From an uncultured Lachnospiraceae bacterium (GTDB lineage Bacteria; Bacillota; Clostridia; Lachnospirales; Lachnospiraceae), in the NCBI GenBank assembly GCA_910578825.1, contig CAJTSB010000053.1, forward strand, positions 1 through 14,840: a stretch of DNA of 14,840 nt, in the 5' to 3' direction. Under the pieces are notes generated by a model, which did not search any database, was not told the DNA's origin, and worked only from the letters and a program-made list of their open reading frames with translations. Shown piece after piece: positions 1 to 7,033 of the stretch. The position numbers were made by a program, and so were the translations under genes. Each line of letters begins with the position of its first letter. Within the stretch, counting starts at the first letter, position 1.

Positions 1-360
1 CCTTAAAGCGTCAGCTCCCTGCTCCAGATAAATCTTCCGCCAGCTTCTTACGGCGCCGCGGCTGACACGAAACATCTCCGAAATCTGGCTGGAGGAAACC
101 TCTGGATGTTCCAGCCAGTATTCTGTCACCCGCAGTTTAAAAGAGGGGTCATAAGTAATATACTTTCTGCCACTGCGTGGCTTTAACAATGCGTCCATTC
201 CGTTTTTGTTATATCTTTTTATCCAATACTTGACCGTGTTATAGGGTATGCCATAATAGTCTGATAATTGTTTGGCAGAACGGACATGCCCTGCATAGTC
301 ATTAATTACCTGGGCGATTAAATCCTTTGGATAATGTTTTCCAGATTTTGTTTTTGACAT
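1..360 (-). CDS. IS3-family transposase OrfA (helix-turn-helix protein), partial
   Basis: This frame is open from the ATG at 360 to the window edge (120 codons seen, C-terminus missing). It starts MSKTKSGKHYPKDLIAQVIN and holds two helix-turn-helix segments: one around residues 25-50 (SAKQLSDYYGIPYNTVKYWI) and one around 88-110 (VSSSQISEMFRVSRGAVRSW). Paired HTH domains are the usual layout of IS150-type OrfA (InsJ-like, about 170 aa), which binds the terminal repeats and forms the OrfAB transposase by programmed frameshift with orfB. A GGAGG ribosome site lies at 372-376, 11 bases before the ATG. OrfB is not visible, so activity cannot be judged. Confidence 0.8.
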   Translation of the reverse strand, partial: MSKTKSGKHYPKDLIAQVINDYAGHVRSAKQLSDYYGIPYNTVKYWIKRYNKNGMDALLKPRSGRKYITYDPSFKLRVTEYWLEHPEVSSSQISEMFRVSRGAVRSWRKIYLEQGADALR

Positions 361-380
361 AAAAATATGCACCTCCAAAT

Positions 381-409
381 ATTATACATGATTTCTTTCT
401 CATGTCCAA
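381..409 (-). promoter_or_regulatory. Promoter of IS orfA
   Basis: On the minus strand, TTGGAC (409-404) and TATAAT (386-381) are separated by exactly 17 bases and precede the orfA ribosome site. The -35 box lies inside the IS terminal repeat, so transposase bound at that end would be expected to occlude the promoter (inference). Confidence 0.65.
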
Positions 410-992
410 CATTTGGGGTGCAATTCAGGATGGGGCAGGCTATTTTACTATCACGGACTATGGGCTGCTGCGGATGGACTGGGGACCGGCTTATGTCGAA
501 CCGTGTGTGACGGCAACGGTAACGGCTGTTCTGGAGGATGGAAGAAAGCTGACAGCGGCAGTGAGGACGTATTCTGAAGTGAATATCTATATAGACAAGC
601 TGTTTGCGGATTTTGAGAGGCAGTATATTGCCCCATCCATGACAACGAAAGAGAAAGCAGAAAAAGCGGCATGGTATATCAGCACAACCTCAGACTATGA
701 ACTGTATAATTATAACTGGATTGATATTTTTCTGAAAGGAAGAGGCGACTGTTATGCAAGCCGCTATGCCCTGCAGTACCTGTGCAACTATATGGGGATT
801 AAGGCGGTGGCATGCCGGAATCTTGATGACCATGGGAAAACACTGTTCTATGCAGATGGCAGGTTTTATGTCATTGTTACCGGCTTTAATGAGCCAAAGC
901 CAAGGCCGTATGGAATTTATGAAATCAGTGGCGGGGCTTTGGAAGATTTGGCAGAAAAGAATAAATTTGACCTGGATTATTTCCGCAGGTAA
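402..992 (+). pseudogene. Transglutaminase-like protein, 5' end replaced by IS
   Basis: The reading frame encodes a transglutaminase-like (papain-fold) domain. The candidate triad is Cys117 in GRGDCYASRYALQYL, His144 in LDDHGKTLFY and Asp152 in ADGRFYVI, in the usual C-H-D order and spacing. Such domains act as cysteine proteases, amidases or cross-linking enzymes. The nearest ATG (402) lies within the IS terminal repeat, so the first eight or nine residues are IS-encoded and the native start, and perhaps a signal peptide or surface repeats, is lost. No ribosome site precedes the ATG. The catalytic part is intact, but the gene is probably silent unless read from an outside promoter. Two small genes follow closely and may belong to the same transcription unit. 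Confidence 0.7.
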
Positions 993-1007
993 AAGGGGGT
1001 ATGGGTT

Positions 1008-1571
1008 GTGGATTTTATATCAGAAGAATTTCTTGCCGCCCGCACCGGGGAGGCATTGGAGGCGAGGCTGCGTGACAGTGATACGTTCCGGCAGCAGATG
1101 AAAAGTCTGCATGAGGCATCAAAAGCATTTTCAAAGGATTCAGGAATGTCAAAGAAATGCTGGAAACTGTATGACAGGCTGGAAGGTGAGTGGACAAAGT
1201 ATAATATCCGGTATGGGGAGGAATCCTACCATCTGGGGTTTGAGGATGGAATGCAGCTTGCCTCTGAGAGGGGAATTCGTGCCAAAGGCTCTGTTCTGGA
1301 TGTTAAGGATATGACACATCTGGTTTATCTGTACGATGCCGTTAAGAAAATCAATGTGTTCCTGCTTGGGGAGTGGGATAATTACGGCAGGGACAGCGGT
1401 GTGCTGAAAGAGCTGGACCGGGTATGCAGGGTGATAGAGGATGGTGCCTGTGCGGAAATCAGACTGAGGGGAGAAGATGAAAACTACGAATGCCTGACGG
1501 ATATTTTGGACAATTCAGAAATAACACCAGAGGAACGGGCAAGGCTGCTGACGGAATATGACGGGGCATGA
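1008..1571 (+). CDS. Hypothetical protein, 187 aa
   Basis: I do not recognise this family with confidence. The GTG start at 1008 is chosen because AAGGGGG at 993-999 sits 8 bases upstream; the ATG at 1001 is out of frame. The protein is soluble, charged and apparently mostly helical, with no signal peptide or membrane segment. It has a central segment YHLGFEDGMQLASERG (about residues 73-88) and a C-terminal EITPEERARLLTEY. The last 50 or so residues resemble the C-terminus of the next gene. It begins 15 bases after the transglutaminase-like gene and on the same strand, so the two were probably co-transcribed. A partner or immunity role for the transglutaminase-like protein is possible, but nothing in the sequence proves it. 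Confidence 0.65.
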   Translation: MDFISEEFLAARTGEALEARLRDSDTFRQQMKSLHEASKAFSKDSGMSKKCWKLYDRLEGEWTKYNIRYGEESYHLGFEDGMQLASERGIRAKGSVLDVKDMTHLVYLYDAVKKINVFLLGEWDNYGRDSGVLKELDRVCRVIEDGACAEIRLRGEDENYECLTDILDNSEITPEERARLLTEYDGA

Positions 1572-1640
1572 ATGGAAATATGGCAGAAAAGAAAAACAGA
1601 CGGATAACAGAAAACAGTGATTACAGGGGAGGATTGTGTT

Positions 1641-1913
1641 TTGAAAAAAGAGGATATGGCATTATTGATAGAGGTGGAGGATACGCTGGATGATATGGAT
1701 AAGACACTGGAGCGGCTTGCCGGACATGGACACGCCAACGGGGAGTTTATCAAGCTGGATAATGTATTTGAGGTGATTTATCATAATTCCCATGCGGTTT
1801 ATTCAGAAAGTCCTGAGGAAGGACAGGAATTGTTTTTCCGGATTTTAATGAGCAGGAATTTAACCCCAGAGCAGCGGGCGGATATCCTGATGAATGGGAC
1901 AGTTTATATTTAA
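1641..1913 (+). CDS. Hypothetical protein, 90 aa
   Basis: The likely start is the TTG at 1641: AGGGGAGG at 1625-1632 lies 8 bases upstream. An in-frame GTG at 1617 has no such site. The product starts LKKEDMALLIEVEDTLDDMD and ends with a segment containing LTPEQRADIL. It is small, acidic, apparently helical, and lacks membrane or export signals. Its C-terminal half lines up with that of the preceding 187-aa protein, with matching LD..V..VI, E..E and TPE.RA..L positions, so the two are probably distant paralogues or share a module. Function unknown. It is last in the rightward run that ends at the terminator near 2046-2093. Confidence 0.6.
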   Translation: MKKEDMALLIEVEDTLDDMDKTLERLAGHGHANGEFIKLDNVFEVIYHNSHAVYSESPEEGQELFFRILMSRNLTPEQRADILMNGTVYI

Positions 1914-2045
1914 CATAGTCCCTTGAAAAAACATCCTGGGCAATCTGTCTAAGTTGTTGGTTGTATTTCTAAATAGGCATATGGAATATGCAGCATCACA
2001 TTTTGATATTATCCAATTTACCAGAAATGTTACAGAAGGATTGAA

Positions 2046-2093
2046 AAGAAGGTCTTCGGCAGGGGTGATAACTTGACGGAGACCTTCTTTTTT
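2046..2093 (+). terminator. Rho-independent terminator after the small hypothetical genes
   Basis: AAGAAGGTCTTCG (2046-2058) pairs with CGGAGACCTTCTT (2077-2089), giving about 12-13 base pairs with one wobble and an 18-base loop. A run of six T (2088-2093) follows. Confidence 0.75.
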
Positions 2094-2248
2094 CTGTGTA
2101 AATAACAAAATTTAAAAACGGAATAAAACCATTGGCTCTTATGTCGCTTTAACAACCGGATTAATTGCAAGTCCTTCAACAGCACATAAAAAATTTAACA
2201 ATTTTTGTGTAAAAGTCAATCCATGTTTGTCTTTCATTTATATTTACA

Positions 2249-2286
2249 CCTGACCGGAACTGACGACTATCATTTACCGGATCAGG
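2249..2286. terminator. Weak hairpin downstream of the LysR gene
   Basis: CCTGACCGG (2249-2257) pairs with CCGGATCAGG (2277-2286), allowing one bulged A. It lies just past the LysR stop on the minus strand, but no T-run follows in that direction, so termination is doubtful. Confidence 0.25.
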
Positions 2287-2291
2287 GTTAT

Positions 2292-3191
2292 TTATTCATC
2301 ACTTTTGACCATTGGAGGCATGGATGCATTTGTCACAATAGAAATAAATTTTTTCAGAGGAGGACTCTGTGCGCTTTTCTTATAAAAGATACCATAGGAT
2401 AAAGGTTCGCTGTCTTTTAAAGGGATTGCACAGATATCAGAGTTTATAAAATTCATCTGTGGAAGGACAGAGCAGCCGTAACCAGCCCTTACAAGCGTAA
2501 GAAGCACCTGCAGGTTTTCACACATATAAGTGGATTCCGGCAGGATATGCTGTGAAATCTGGTTTTGCATTTCCGCAACTTTGGAGGGGAGCGCATAGGA
2601 GTTGCAGACAACAATATTCTCCAGATATAATTCCTCTTTTGCAAGTTCGGTTCTGGCAGCATAAGGATGTGTGGCGGGAACGATACAGCACAGCGGTATT
2701 TGGAACAATTCCTTATAGATTGTGTCGTTTTTTGCCGGGATATCATGCTGGAAACCAAACAGCACATCCAGTTCATCCTGATAAAAGAGATTTAAAATGG
2801 ACCTGTGGGGGATTACTTTCAAAAACGGATAAAGCTGTGGCATTTGTTCCCGGCAGGATTTCAGTATTTTGCAGAGCAGGTCAAGGTTCGCTTCATTTTG
2901 GCAGCCGATGGTTAAGACCTGCATATTCGTACTTTGGTGGTGCTGTATTTTCTGCCGGGCAACCTTGAGCCTGCCCATAACATTTTTCGCATCTTCCAAA
3001 AAACTGATTCCGGCAGGAGTGAGGGTAACGGTTCTGGTGGTACGGTGCAGGAGTTTTGTCTCCAGTTCGTCTTCCAGTGCATGAATCTGCCGGGAAACGG
3101 CAGACTGGGTAATCTTTAATATTTCAGCAGCCCTTGCAAAATTCAGATTTTCAGCAACCTGAATAAAGCTGTTTAATTGGTCTGTGTTCAT
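2292..3191 (-). CDS. LysR-family transcriptional regulator
   Basis: This is a full-length LysR-type regulator (299 aa from the ATG at 3191). The N-terminal winged HTH spans about residues 1-60 (LNSFIQVAENLNFARAAEIL, ITQSAVSRQIHALEDEL, then TPAG). A periplasmic-binding-protein-like effector domain follows from about residue 90, including LTIGCQNEANLDLL and a later TLVRAGYGCSVLP segment. The ATG at 3191 is preferred over the in-frame GTG at 3200 because GAGG lies 8 bases before the ATG but touches the GTG. The gene is divergent from the MarR-MATE operon, the common arrangement for a LysR protein acting on its own promoter and on the neighbouring unit. The effector is unknown. Confidence 0.93.
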   Translation of the reverse strand: MNTDQLNSFIQVAENLNFARAAEILKITQSAVSRQIHALEDELETKLLHRTTRTVTLTPAGISFLEDAKNVMGRLKVARQKIQHHQSTNMQVLTIGCQNEANLDLLCKILKSCREQMPQLYPFLKVIPHRSILNLFYQDELDVLFGFQHDIPAKNDTIYKELFQIPLCCIVPATHPYAARTELAKEELYLENIVVCNSYALPSKVAEMQNQISQHILPESTYMCENLQVLLTLVRAGYGCSVLPQMNFINSDICAIPLKDSEPLSYGIFYKKSAQSPPLKKFISIVTNASMPPMVKSDE

Positions 3192-3225
3192 GGTGGTCAC
3201 CTCGATTATTGCGTTTTTGTCATTG

Positions 3226-3254
3226 ATAATACCATATTTTCACTTCACTTTCAA
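3226..3254 (-). promoter_or_regulatory. Promoter of the LysR gene
   Basis: On the minus strand, TTGAAA (3254-3249) and TATTAT (3231-3226) are 17 bases apart, about 35 bases upstream of the LysR start. An imperfect AT-rich dyad (ATTAT...ATAAT, 3205-3230) overlaps the -10 box and could be a LysR or MarR binding site; that is a guess. No clear promoter was found for the rightward operon. Confidence 0.55.
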
Positions 3255-3347
3255 GGGCGGGTATGTTTTAATATGTACTGAAGAGACTGGCACTCAAAGA
3301 AAATAAGTGCTGACAGTAAACAGAAAGGCAGGTGATAGAAGGAAGTG

Positions 3348-3800
3348 ATGCAATTTATGGATAGAAAATTGTGTGCCGTTTCTGTTCTGGGGCTGGCTAA
3401 TCAAATTAAGAGAGTTTTTGACACAACAACAGGAAGAAGCGGTGCGCAAATACAAATTTTGAACTTTGTCCTTATGTCATATCCGGACAAGGAAATCTAT
3501 CAGAAGGATATAGAGGAGGAACTGAACCTAAGAAGTGCGTCCGTTTCCACGCTTCTAAAGAAAATGGAGGCACAGGACTTTATTCGGAGGGAAAAGGTTT
3601 CCAGTGACGACCGCCTGAAAAAAATATTGCCAACCAGCCATACTGTGGAGATGAAAGAGCAGATTGAGAGGCATATTTCCCTGTTGGAAAAAAGGCTGAC
3701 GGCAGGTATTGGGGCGGGAGAATTGGAAGTTTTTAATGAAGTACTGGGAAAAATGCAGGAAAATATGGAATTGACGGAAAAAGGAAACAGATATGGGTAG
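3348..3800 (+). CDS. MarR-family transcriptional regulator
   Basis: The product is a 150-aa MarR/MepR-type winged-helix protein. A helical N-terminus (VLGLANQIKRVFDTTTG) is followed by the DNA-binding part: KDIEEELNLRSASVSTLLKK is the HTH with recognition helix, and RREKVSSDDRLKKILPT is the wing, with the usual D-x-R pattern (SSDDRLK). A C-terminal dimer helix starts around EQIERHISLLEKRL. The ATG at 3348 fits AAGGA at 3339-3343; GTG at 3345 is too close. It sits directly upstream of a MATE pump with no terminator between, the same order as mepR-mepA in Staphylococcus. By analogy it probably represses this operon and is released by pump substrates (inference). Confidence 0.9.
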   Translation: MQFMDRKLCAVSVLGLANQIKRVFDTTTGRSGAQIQILNFVLMSYPDKEIYQKDIEEELNLRSASVSTLLKKMEAQDFIRREKVSSDDRLKKILPTSHTVEMKEQIERHISLLEKRLTAGIGAGELEVFNEVLGKMQENMELTEKGNRYG

Positions 3801-3846
3801 AATTTTATTCTTATCGTTTAGGATGTCGTTAAAGGAGGCTCGCAGC

Positions 3847-5217
3847 ATGACTACAAAAATGAATACAACAGTAACAAAGACAAATCCACTTGGTACAGAA
3901 CGGATTGGAAAGCTGATACTGACATTTGCTGTCCCAAGTATCATTTCCATGGTGGTCAACGCACTTTATAACATTGTTGACCAGATTTTTATCGGGCAGG
4001 GGGTAGGGTATCTTGGCAATGGAGCTACCAATGTTGTCATGCCGATGACGGTGATTGCCATTGCATTAAGCCTGCTGATTGGTGATGGGGCTGCAGCCTA
4101 CCTGAGCCTGAAACTGGGCGAGGGAGATGAAAAGTCAGCGGCAAGGGGCGTGGGATGTTCCATATCAGTCACGGTAATCGTTGGCATTGTCCTTTGTGTC
4201 CTGTTTAATCTGTTTCTGGAACCCCTATGTATATTGTTTGGTGCGACAGAAGATATTTTGCCTTATGCAATGGATTATGGACGGATTATTTCCTATGGAG
4301 TCCTGTTTTTTTCCATTGATTCCGGCATGGCAGGCATGATCCGTGCGGATGGAAGCCCGAAATACAGCATGGCGGGGCTGCTTGTGGGATGTATAACAAA
4401 TATCATTCTTGACCCGGTTTTTATTTTTGTTTTCCACTGGGGGGTTAAGGGTGCAGCATGGGCGACCATTGCCGGACAGATATTGAATGCGTTTCTGTAT
4501 TTTGCTTATATCTGGAAATTTAAGTGTATTAAGCTGGATAAGGATTGTTTCCGTATCTCAGGAAAGGTTCTGGTGAAGGTGAGCGGCCTGGGGATATCCA
4601 GTTTTATTACACAGATTGCCATAGTGCTGGTGATGGCGGTTACAAATAACATACTGGTATCTTACGGTGCACAGTCGAAATATGGAGCGGAAATTCCACT
4701 GACTACGATAGGGATTACCATGAAGGTGAACCAGATTATCTCCGCCGTCCTGCTTGGATTGGCAACCGGGGCGCAGCCTATTTTCGGTTATAATTATGGG
4801 AGTGGGCAGAAGGACAGGGTAAAGCAGGCATACCGTATTATACTGACCGCATCAACAATTATGTTAATTCTGGCATTTTTTGTGTTCCAGTTTGCACCTA
4901 TGAGTATCGTGAGGCTGTTTGGTTCAGAATCAGAGCTGTACAATGAGTTTGCGGTGAAATGTTTCCGTATCTTTCTTCTGGCATGTCCCATCAACGGGCT
5001 GCAGATGGCAACGGGTGTTTTCTTCCAGGCAATCGGAAAGCCTACACAGGCGACCGTCCTGTCCCTTTCCAGACAGATTGTTTATCTGCTCCCGGCAACC
5101 TTATTGCTGCCAATGGCATTAGGGGTAGAAGGGGCGTTGTGGGCAGGACCGTTGGCAGATGTGCTGGCGTTTATAACAACTCTGGTTATGCTGAAATTAT
5201 ATTGGAAAAAAATTTAG
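3847..5217 (+). CDS. MATE-family multidrug efflux transporter (MepA-like)
   Basis: This is an integral membrane protein of 456 aa, the usual MATE length, with about twelve hydrophobic helices. Typical signatures include an N-terminal LILTFAVPSIISMVVNALYNIVDQIFIGQ, the GDGAAAYLSLKLGEGD turn in the first half, and LGLATGAQPIFGYNYGSGQ in the second half. MATE pumps export cationic drugs and dyes in exchange for Na+ or H+. The ATG at 3847 is chosen over the in-frame ATG at 3793 because AAAGGAGG (3831-3838) lies 8 bases before it. The longer form would add 18 residues and overlap the MarR stop. The gene lies between its likely repressor and a kinase-like gene, all in one operon. Substrates cannot be told from sequence. 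Confidence 0.93.
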   Translation: MTTKMNTTVTKTNPLGTERIGKLILTFAVPSIISMVVNALYNIVDQIFIGQGVGYLGNGATNVVMPMTVIAIALSLLIGDGAAAYLSLKLGEGDEKSAARGVGCSISVTVIVGIVLCVLFNLFLEPLCILFGATEDILPYAMDYGRIISYGVLFFSIDSGMAGMIRADGSPKYSMAGLLVGCITNIILDPVFIFVFHWGVKGAAWATIAGQILNAFLYFAYIWKFKCIKLDKDCFRISGKVLVKVSGLGISSFITQIAIVLVMAVTNNILVSYGAQSKYGAEIPLTTIGITMKVNQIISAVLLGLATGAQPIFGYNYGSGQKDRVKQAYRIILTASTIMLILAFFVFQFAPMSIVRLFGSESELYNEFAVKCFRIFLLACPINGLQMATGVFFQAIGKPTQATVLSLSRQIVYLLPATLLLPMALGVEGALWAGPLADVLAFITTLVMLKLYWKKI

Positions 5218-5230
5218 GAGGTATCTGTCT

Positions 5231-5854
5231 ATGCAGGGAAAAATCATTACAATCAGCAGGCAGTGCGGAAGTGGTGGACACAGTATCGGAAGCGAACTGG
5301 CAAAGAAATTGGATGTGCCGTTTTATGATAAGGAGATTATTGAAATGGCTGCAAAGGAAAGCGGCTTCCATCAGGAATTTGTTGAGGAACAAGGAGAACA
5401 TATGAATGGCAGCATGCTCTTTAATATTGCCCATCATGTGGCATATGCGGGAAGGGGAAGTTATAAGGACTATCAGCCGCTACAGGATCAGCTTTATTTT
5501 ACGCAGGTAAAGGTCATCAAAGAGCTTGCGGAAAAAGGTCCCTGCGTCATAGTAGGCAGATGTGCGGATTATATACTGCGGGACAGAAATGATGTACTGA
5601 ATGTCTTTATCCATGCAGATATGGAGCATAAAAAGAACCGTTGTCTGGAGAGAGGACAGTTTTCGGAGGAAAATGCGGAAGATATGATTCGCAGGAGGGA
5701 TAAACTGCGTGCAGACCATTACCGGTATTATACGGATGAAAAATGGGGTGATTCTACCAATTACCATTTATGTATGGATAGCAGTGTATTCGGCATTGAA
5801 AAATGTGTTTCCATGATTGAGAATGCCTGCAGGGGGATGTACCCAGATTCATAA
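5231..5854 (+). CDS. Cytidylate-kinase-like family protein
   Basis: The 207-aa protein belongs to the cytidylate-kinase-like P-loop family (Cytidylate_kin2 type). It begins with a nucleotide-binding loop ISRQCGSGGHSIGSELAKKL, continues with VPFYDKEIIEMAA, has the central strand and turn CVIVGRCADYILRD (about residues 105-118), and then an Arg-rich lid region (EDMIRRRDKLRADHYRYY). The P-loop lacks the GKS/GKT lysine of classical kinases, as is common here, so the true substrate is uncertain; it is not the housekeeping cmk. Its ribosome site AGGAGG (5216-5221) overlaps the MATE stop codon, which points to coupled expression. Members of this family are often found beside transporters in Clostridia (recalled). 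Confidence 0.88.
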   Translation: MQGKIITISRQCGSGGHSIGSELAKKLDVPFYDKEIIEMAAKESGFHQEFVEEQGEHMNGSMLFNIAHHVAYAGRGSYKDYQPLQDQLYFTQVKVIKELAEKGPCVIVGRCADYILRDRNDVLNVFIHADMEHKKNRCLERGQFSEENAEDMIRRRDKLRADHYRYYTDEKWGDSTNYHLCMDSSVFGIEKCVSMIENACRGMYPDS

Positions 5855-6044
5855 CAAAGATGTGTTTTCTATAAACCATTGAGTAAATGGGAGATTTATT
5901 TAGTTTTTGCCCTGCCGAAATAATTTAGTCAGCAAAATAAATAACCGCAATTTAGAAAAAAGAGTGTTGAAGTTAGTAAAGGTCAGGCGGATTTTTATCT
6001 GAAAGCAATAAGAATGAGGTGGTAATATCGGCAAACTACTTATC

Positions 6045-6455
6045 ATGGAATTTACGGATAATGAAAGTGCGGCTTTTGCTGATATAATGAATTTGTTGCA
6101 GAAGTATCCGGATTTCTACAAATATACATTAAAGGATGAAGTGATATTATCCCTCCCCGGTCTGGAAATCCGTCCGGAACGCAGAAAAATTTACAGCAAT
6201 TCCCACGAAATCAGCATGACAAAAAAAGAGTTTGACATCTTCTATCTGCTAGCGGTCAATAAAGGGCGGGTGCTGACTTATGAGCAGATTTATCAAAACG
6301 TCTGGAATGGGTATGCAACCGGTGGCGAGAGAACTGCTGTTGTATATCACATACGGAATATACGAAAGAAACTTAGTAACATTCCTGCCCTTTCCATACA
6401 GTGCGTGAGAGAACTTGGGTACTGTATGGAGGTGGAAACAGAAGAATTACAATGA
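6045..6455 (+). CDS. Stand-alone OmpR/PhoB-type winged-helix regulator
   Basis: The C-terminal 90 or so residues form an OmpR/PhoB DNA-binding domain: the strand region LEIRPERRKIYSNSHEISMT, helices KKEFDIFYLLAVNKGRVLTYEQIYQNVW, recognition helix TAVVYHIRNIRKKL, and the hairpin ending VRELGYCMEV. There is no phospho-acceptor receiver domain, only about 40 residues before it (MEFTDNESAAFADIM...), so control by a histidine kinase is unlikely. The start is odd: the good ribosome site GAGGTGG (6016-6022) is 22 bases from the first ATG (6045) but only 4 from an in-frame ATC at 6027, which would add six residues. The gene is alone and followed by a terminator, then by the tandem repeat zone, which might hold its targets (inference). 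Confidence 0.85.
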   Translation: MEFTDNESAAFADIMNLLQKYPDFYKYTLKDEVILSLPGLEIRPERRKIYSNSHEISMTKKEFDIFYLLAVNKGRVLTYEQIYQNVWNGYATGGERTAVVYHIRNIRKKLSNIPALSIQCVRELGYCMEVETEELQ

Positions 6456-6463
6456 ATCATAAG

Positions 6464-6492
6464 GCAGTCTGGGTAAAACCTGGGCTGTTTTT
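6464..6492 (+). terminator. Rho-independent terminator of the winged-helix gene
   Basis: CAGTCTGGGT (6465-6474) pairs with ACCTGGGCTG (6478-6487) across an AAA loop, with several G-T wobbles. TTTTT (6488-6492) follows. It begins 9 bases after the winged-helix stop codon. Confidence 0.7.
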
Positions 6493-6622
6493 CTTATGCG
6501 AAAATTATTTGTAAATCTGGGTGGATTTGAAAAGCATGATGATTGTGATGGGTTACAGGAGTGGATTTCCTCGCTAATTCCTTTGCAAAAACTTGTTGAT
6601 TCCTTGTTTATGAATTTATGGG

Positions 6623-6760
6623 GTAACCGCCATACGGTCACTTGTAACCGAACTGTGGTCTCTACATTCTGGGAAAAGGGTTATAAAATAATCATGCGGA
6701 CAGGATAAAGCAGGGAGTTTCTTTATTTTTCCACTATTTTATCTGTTTTTTAGCGGGCAG
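6623..6760. repeat. Tandem repeat unit 1
   Basis: The unit starts GTAACCG and contains CGGTCAC-TT-GTAACCG, an imperfect dyad, then AAC and TGTGG, which can pair with CCATA on the left. Next come CTCTACATTCTGG and a second dyad GGTTATAAAATAATC (6679-6693). A T-rich tail ends GGGCAG. It is nearly identical to unit 2 over its first 95 bases. Confidence 0.8.
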
Positions 6761-6900
6761 GTAACCGACACACGGTCACTAGGTAACCGAACTGTGGTCT
6801 CTACATTCTGGAAAAAAGGTTATAAAATAACCATGTAAGCAAAATAAAGCAGCACGCCTTCCAGTTTTACGGTTGTATTTTGGTTTGTTTCCAGAGGCAT
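6761..6900. repeat. Tandem repeat unit 2
   Basis: It has the same order of parts as unit 1: GTAACCG, CGGTCAC-TAG-GTAACCG, AACTGTGGTCTCTACATTC, then the perfect dyad GGTTAT-AAA-ATAACC (6818-6832). The T-rich tail ends AGGCAT. It is the best-preserved copy. Confidence 0.8.
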
Positions 6901-7033
6901 GTAACCATGCCGCGGTCACAAAAGTACCCGAACTGTGTACTCCACAGCATGAAAAAATCATTATAAAATGGTCTTGGAGGCAGAAGAAAGCGGCCTGTTT
7001 TTTGTTATTGCTCTTATCCGTTTATTACCAGAG
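6901..7033. repeat. Tandem repeat unit 3 (diverged)
   Basis: It starts GTAACC and keeps CGGTCAC-AAAA-GTACCCG-AACTGTG. The second dyad has changed sequence but still pairs: ATCATT-ATAA-AATGGT (6957-6972) has only one wobble or mismatch. The tail includes a run of six T after GCGGCCTG. Confidence 0.7.

Larger units (their letters stand above)
1..427 (-). mobile_element. IS3-family (IS150-type) insertion sequence, partial, orfA end only
   Basis: The minus strand carries a transposase orfA reading out of the window. Upstream of it is a terminal sequence that starts TGAATTGCACCCC at 427 and runs inward to about 403. That TGCACCCCAAA..GTTGGACA layout is typical of terminal repeats in Firmicutes IS3 elements of the IS150 group (recalled, not searched). 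orfB and the other terminal repeat are outside the window, so the family call rests on the OrfA fold and this one end. The element abuts and interrupts the transglutaminase-like gene on its right. Confidence 0.75.
1914..2291. other. Gene-poor stretch between convergent genes, with possible coding remnants
   Basis: No gene is convincing here. A 31-codon frame (1981-2076, MEYAASHFDIIQFTRNV...) has no ribosome site and overlaps the terminator stem. A second open stretch from about 2110, containing GSYVALTTGLIASPSTAHKK, lacks a start codon and ends at a TGA near 2251. Its composition looks coding-like, so it may be decayed gene debris. The only firm element is the terminator at 2046-2093. Confidence 0.4.

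Noticed and set aside
754..1101. 115-codon plus-strand frame overlapping the transglutaminase-like gene
   Set aside because: It is an alternate frame of two better-supported genes, rich in Trp, Met and Cys, with no ribosome site.
3255..3347. Promoter and MarR operator for the MarR-MATE operon
   Set aside because: TAATAT near 3269 has no acceptable -35 at the right distance, and the partial dyad around 3261-3278 is too weak to call.
5855..6044. Terminator after the cytidylate-kinase-like gene
   Set aside because: Only a 5-bp CCATT/AATGG stem is present, with no proper T-run directly after it.
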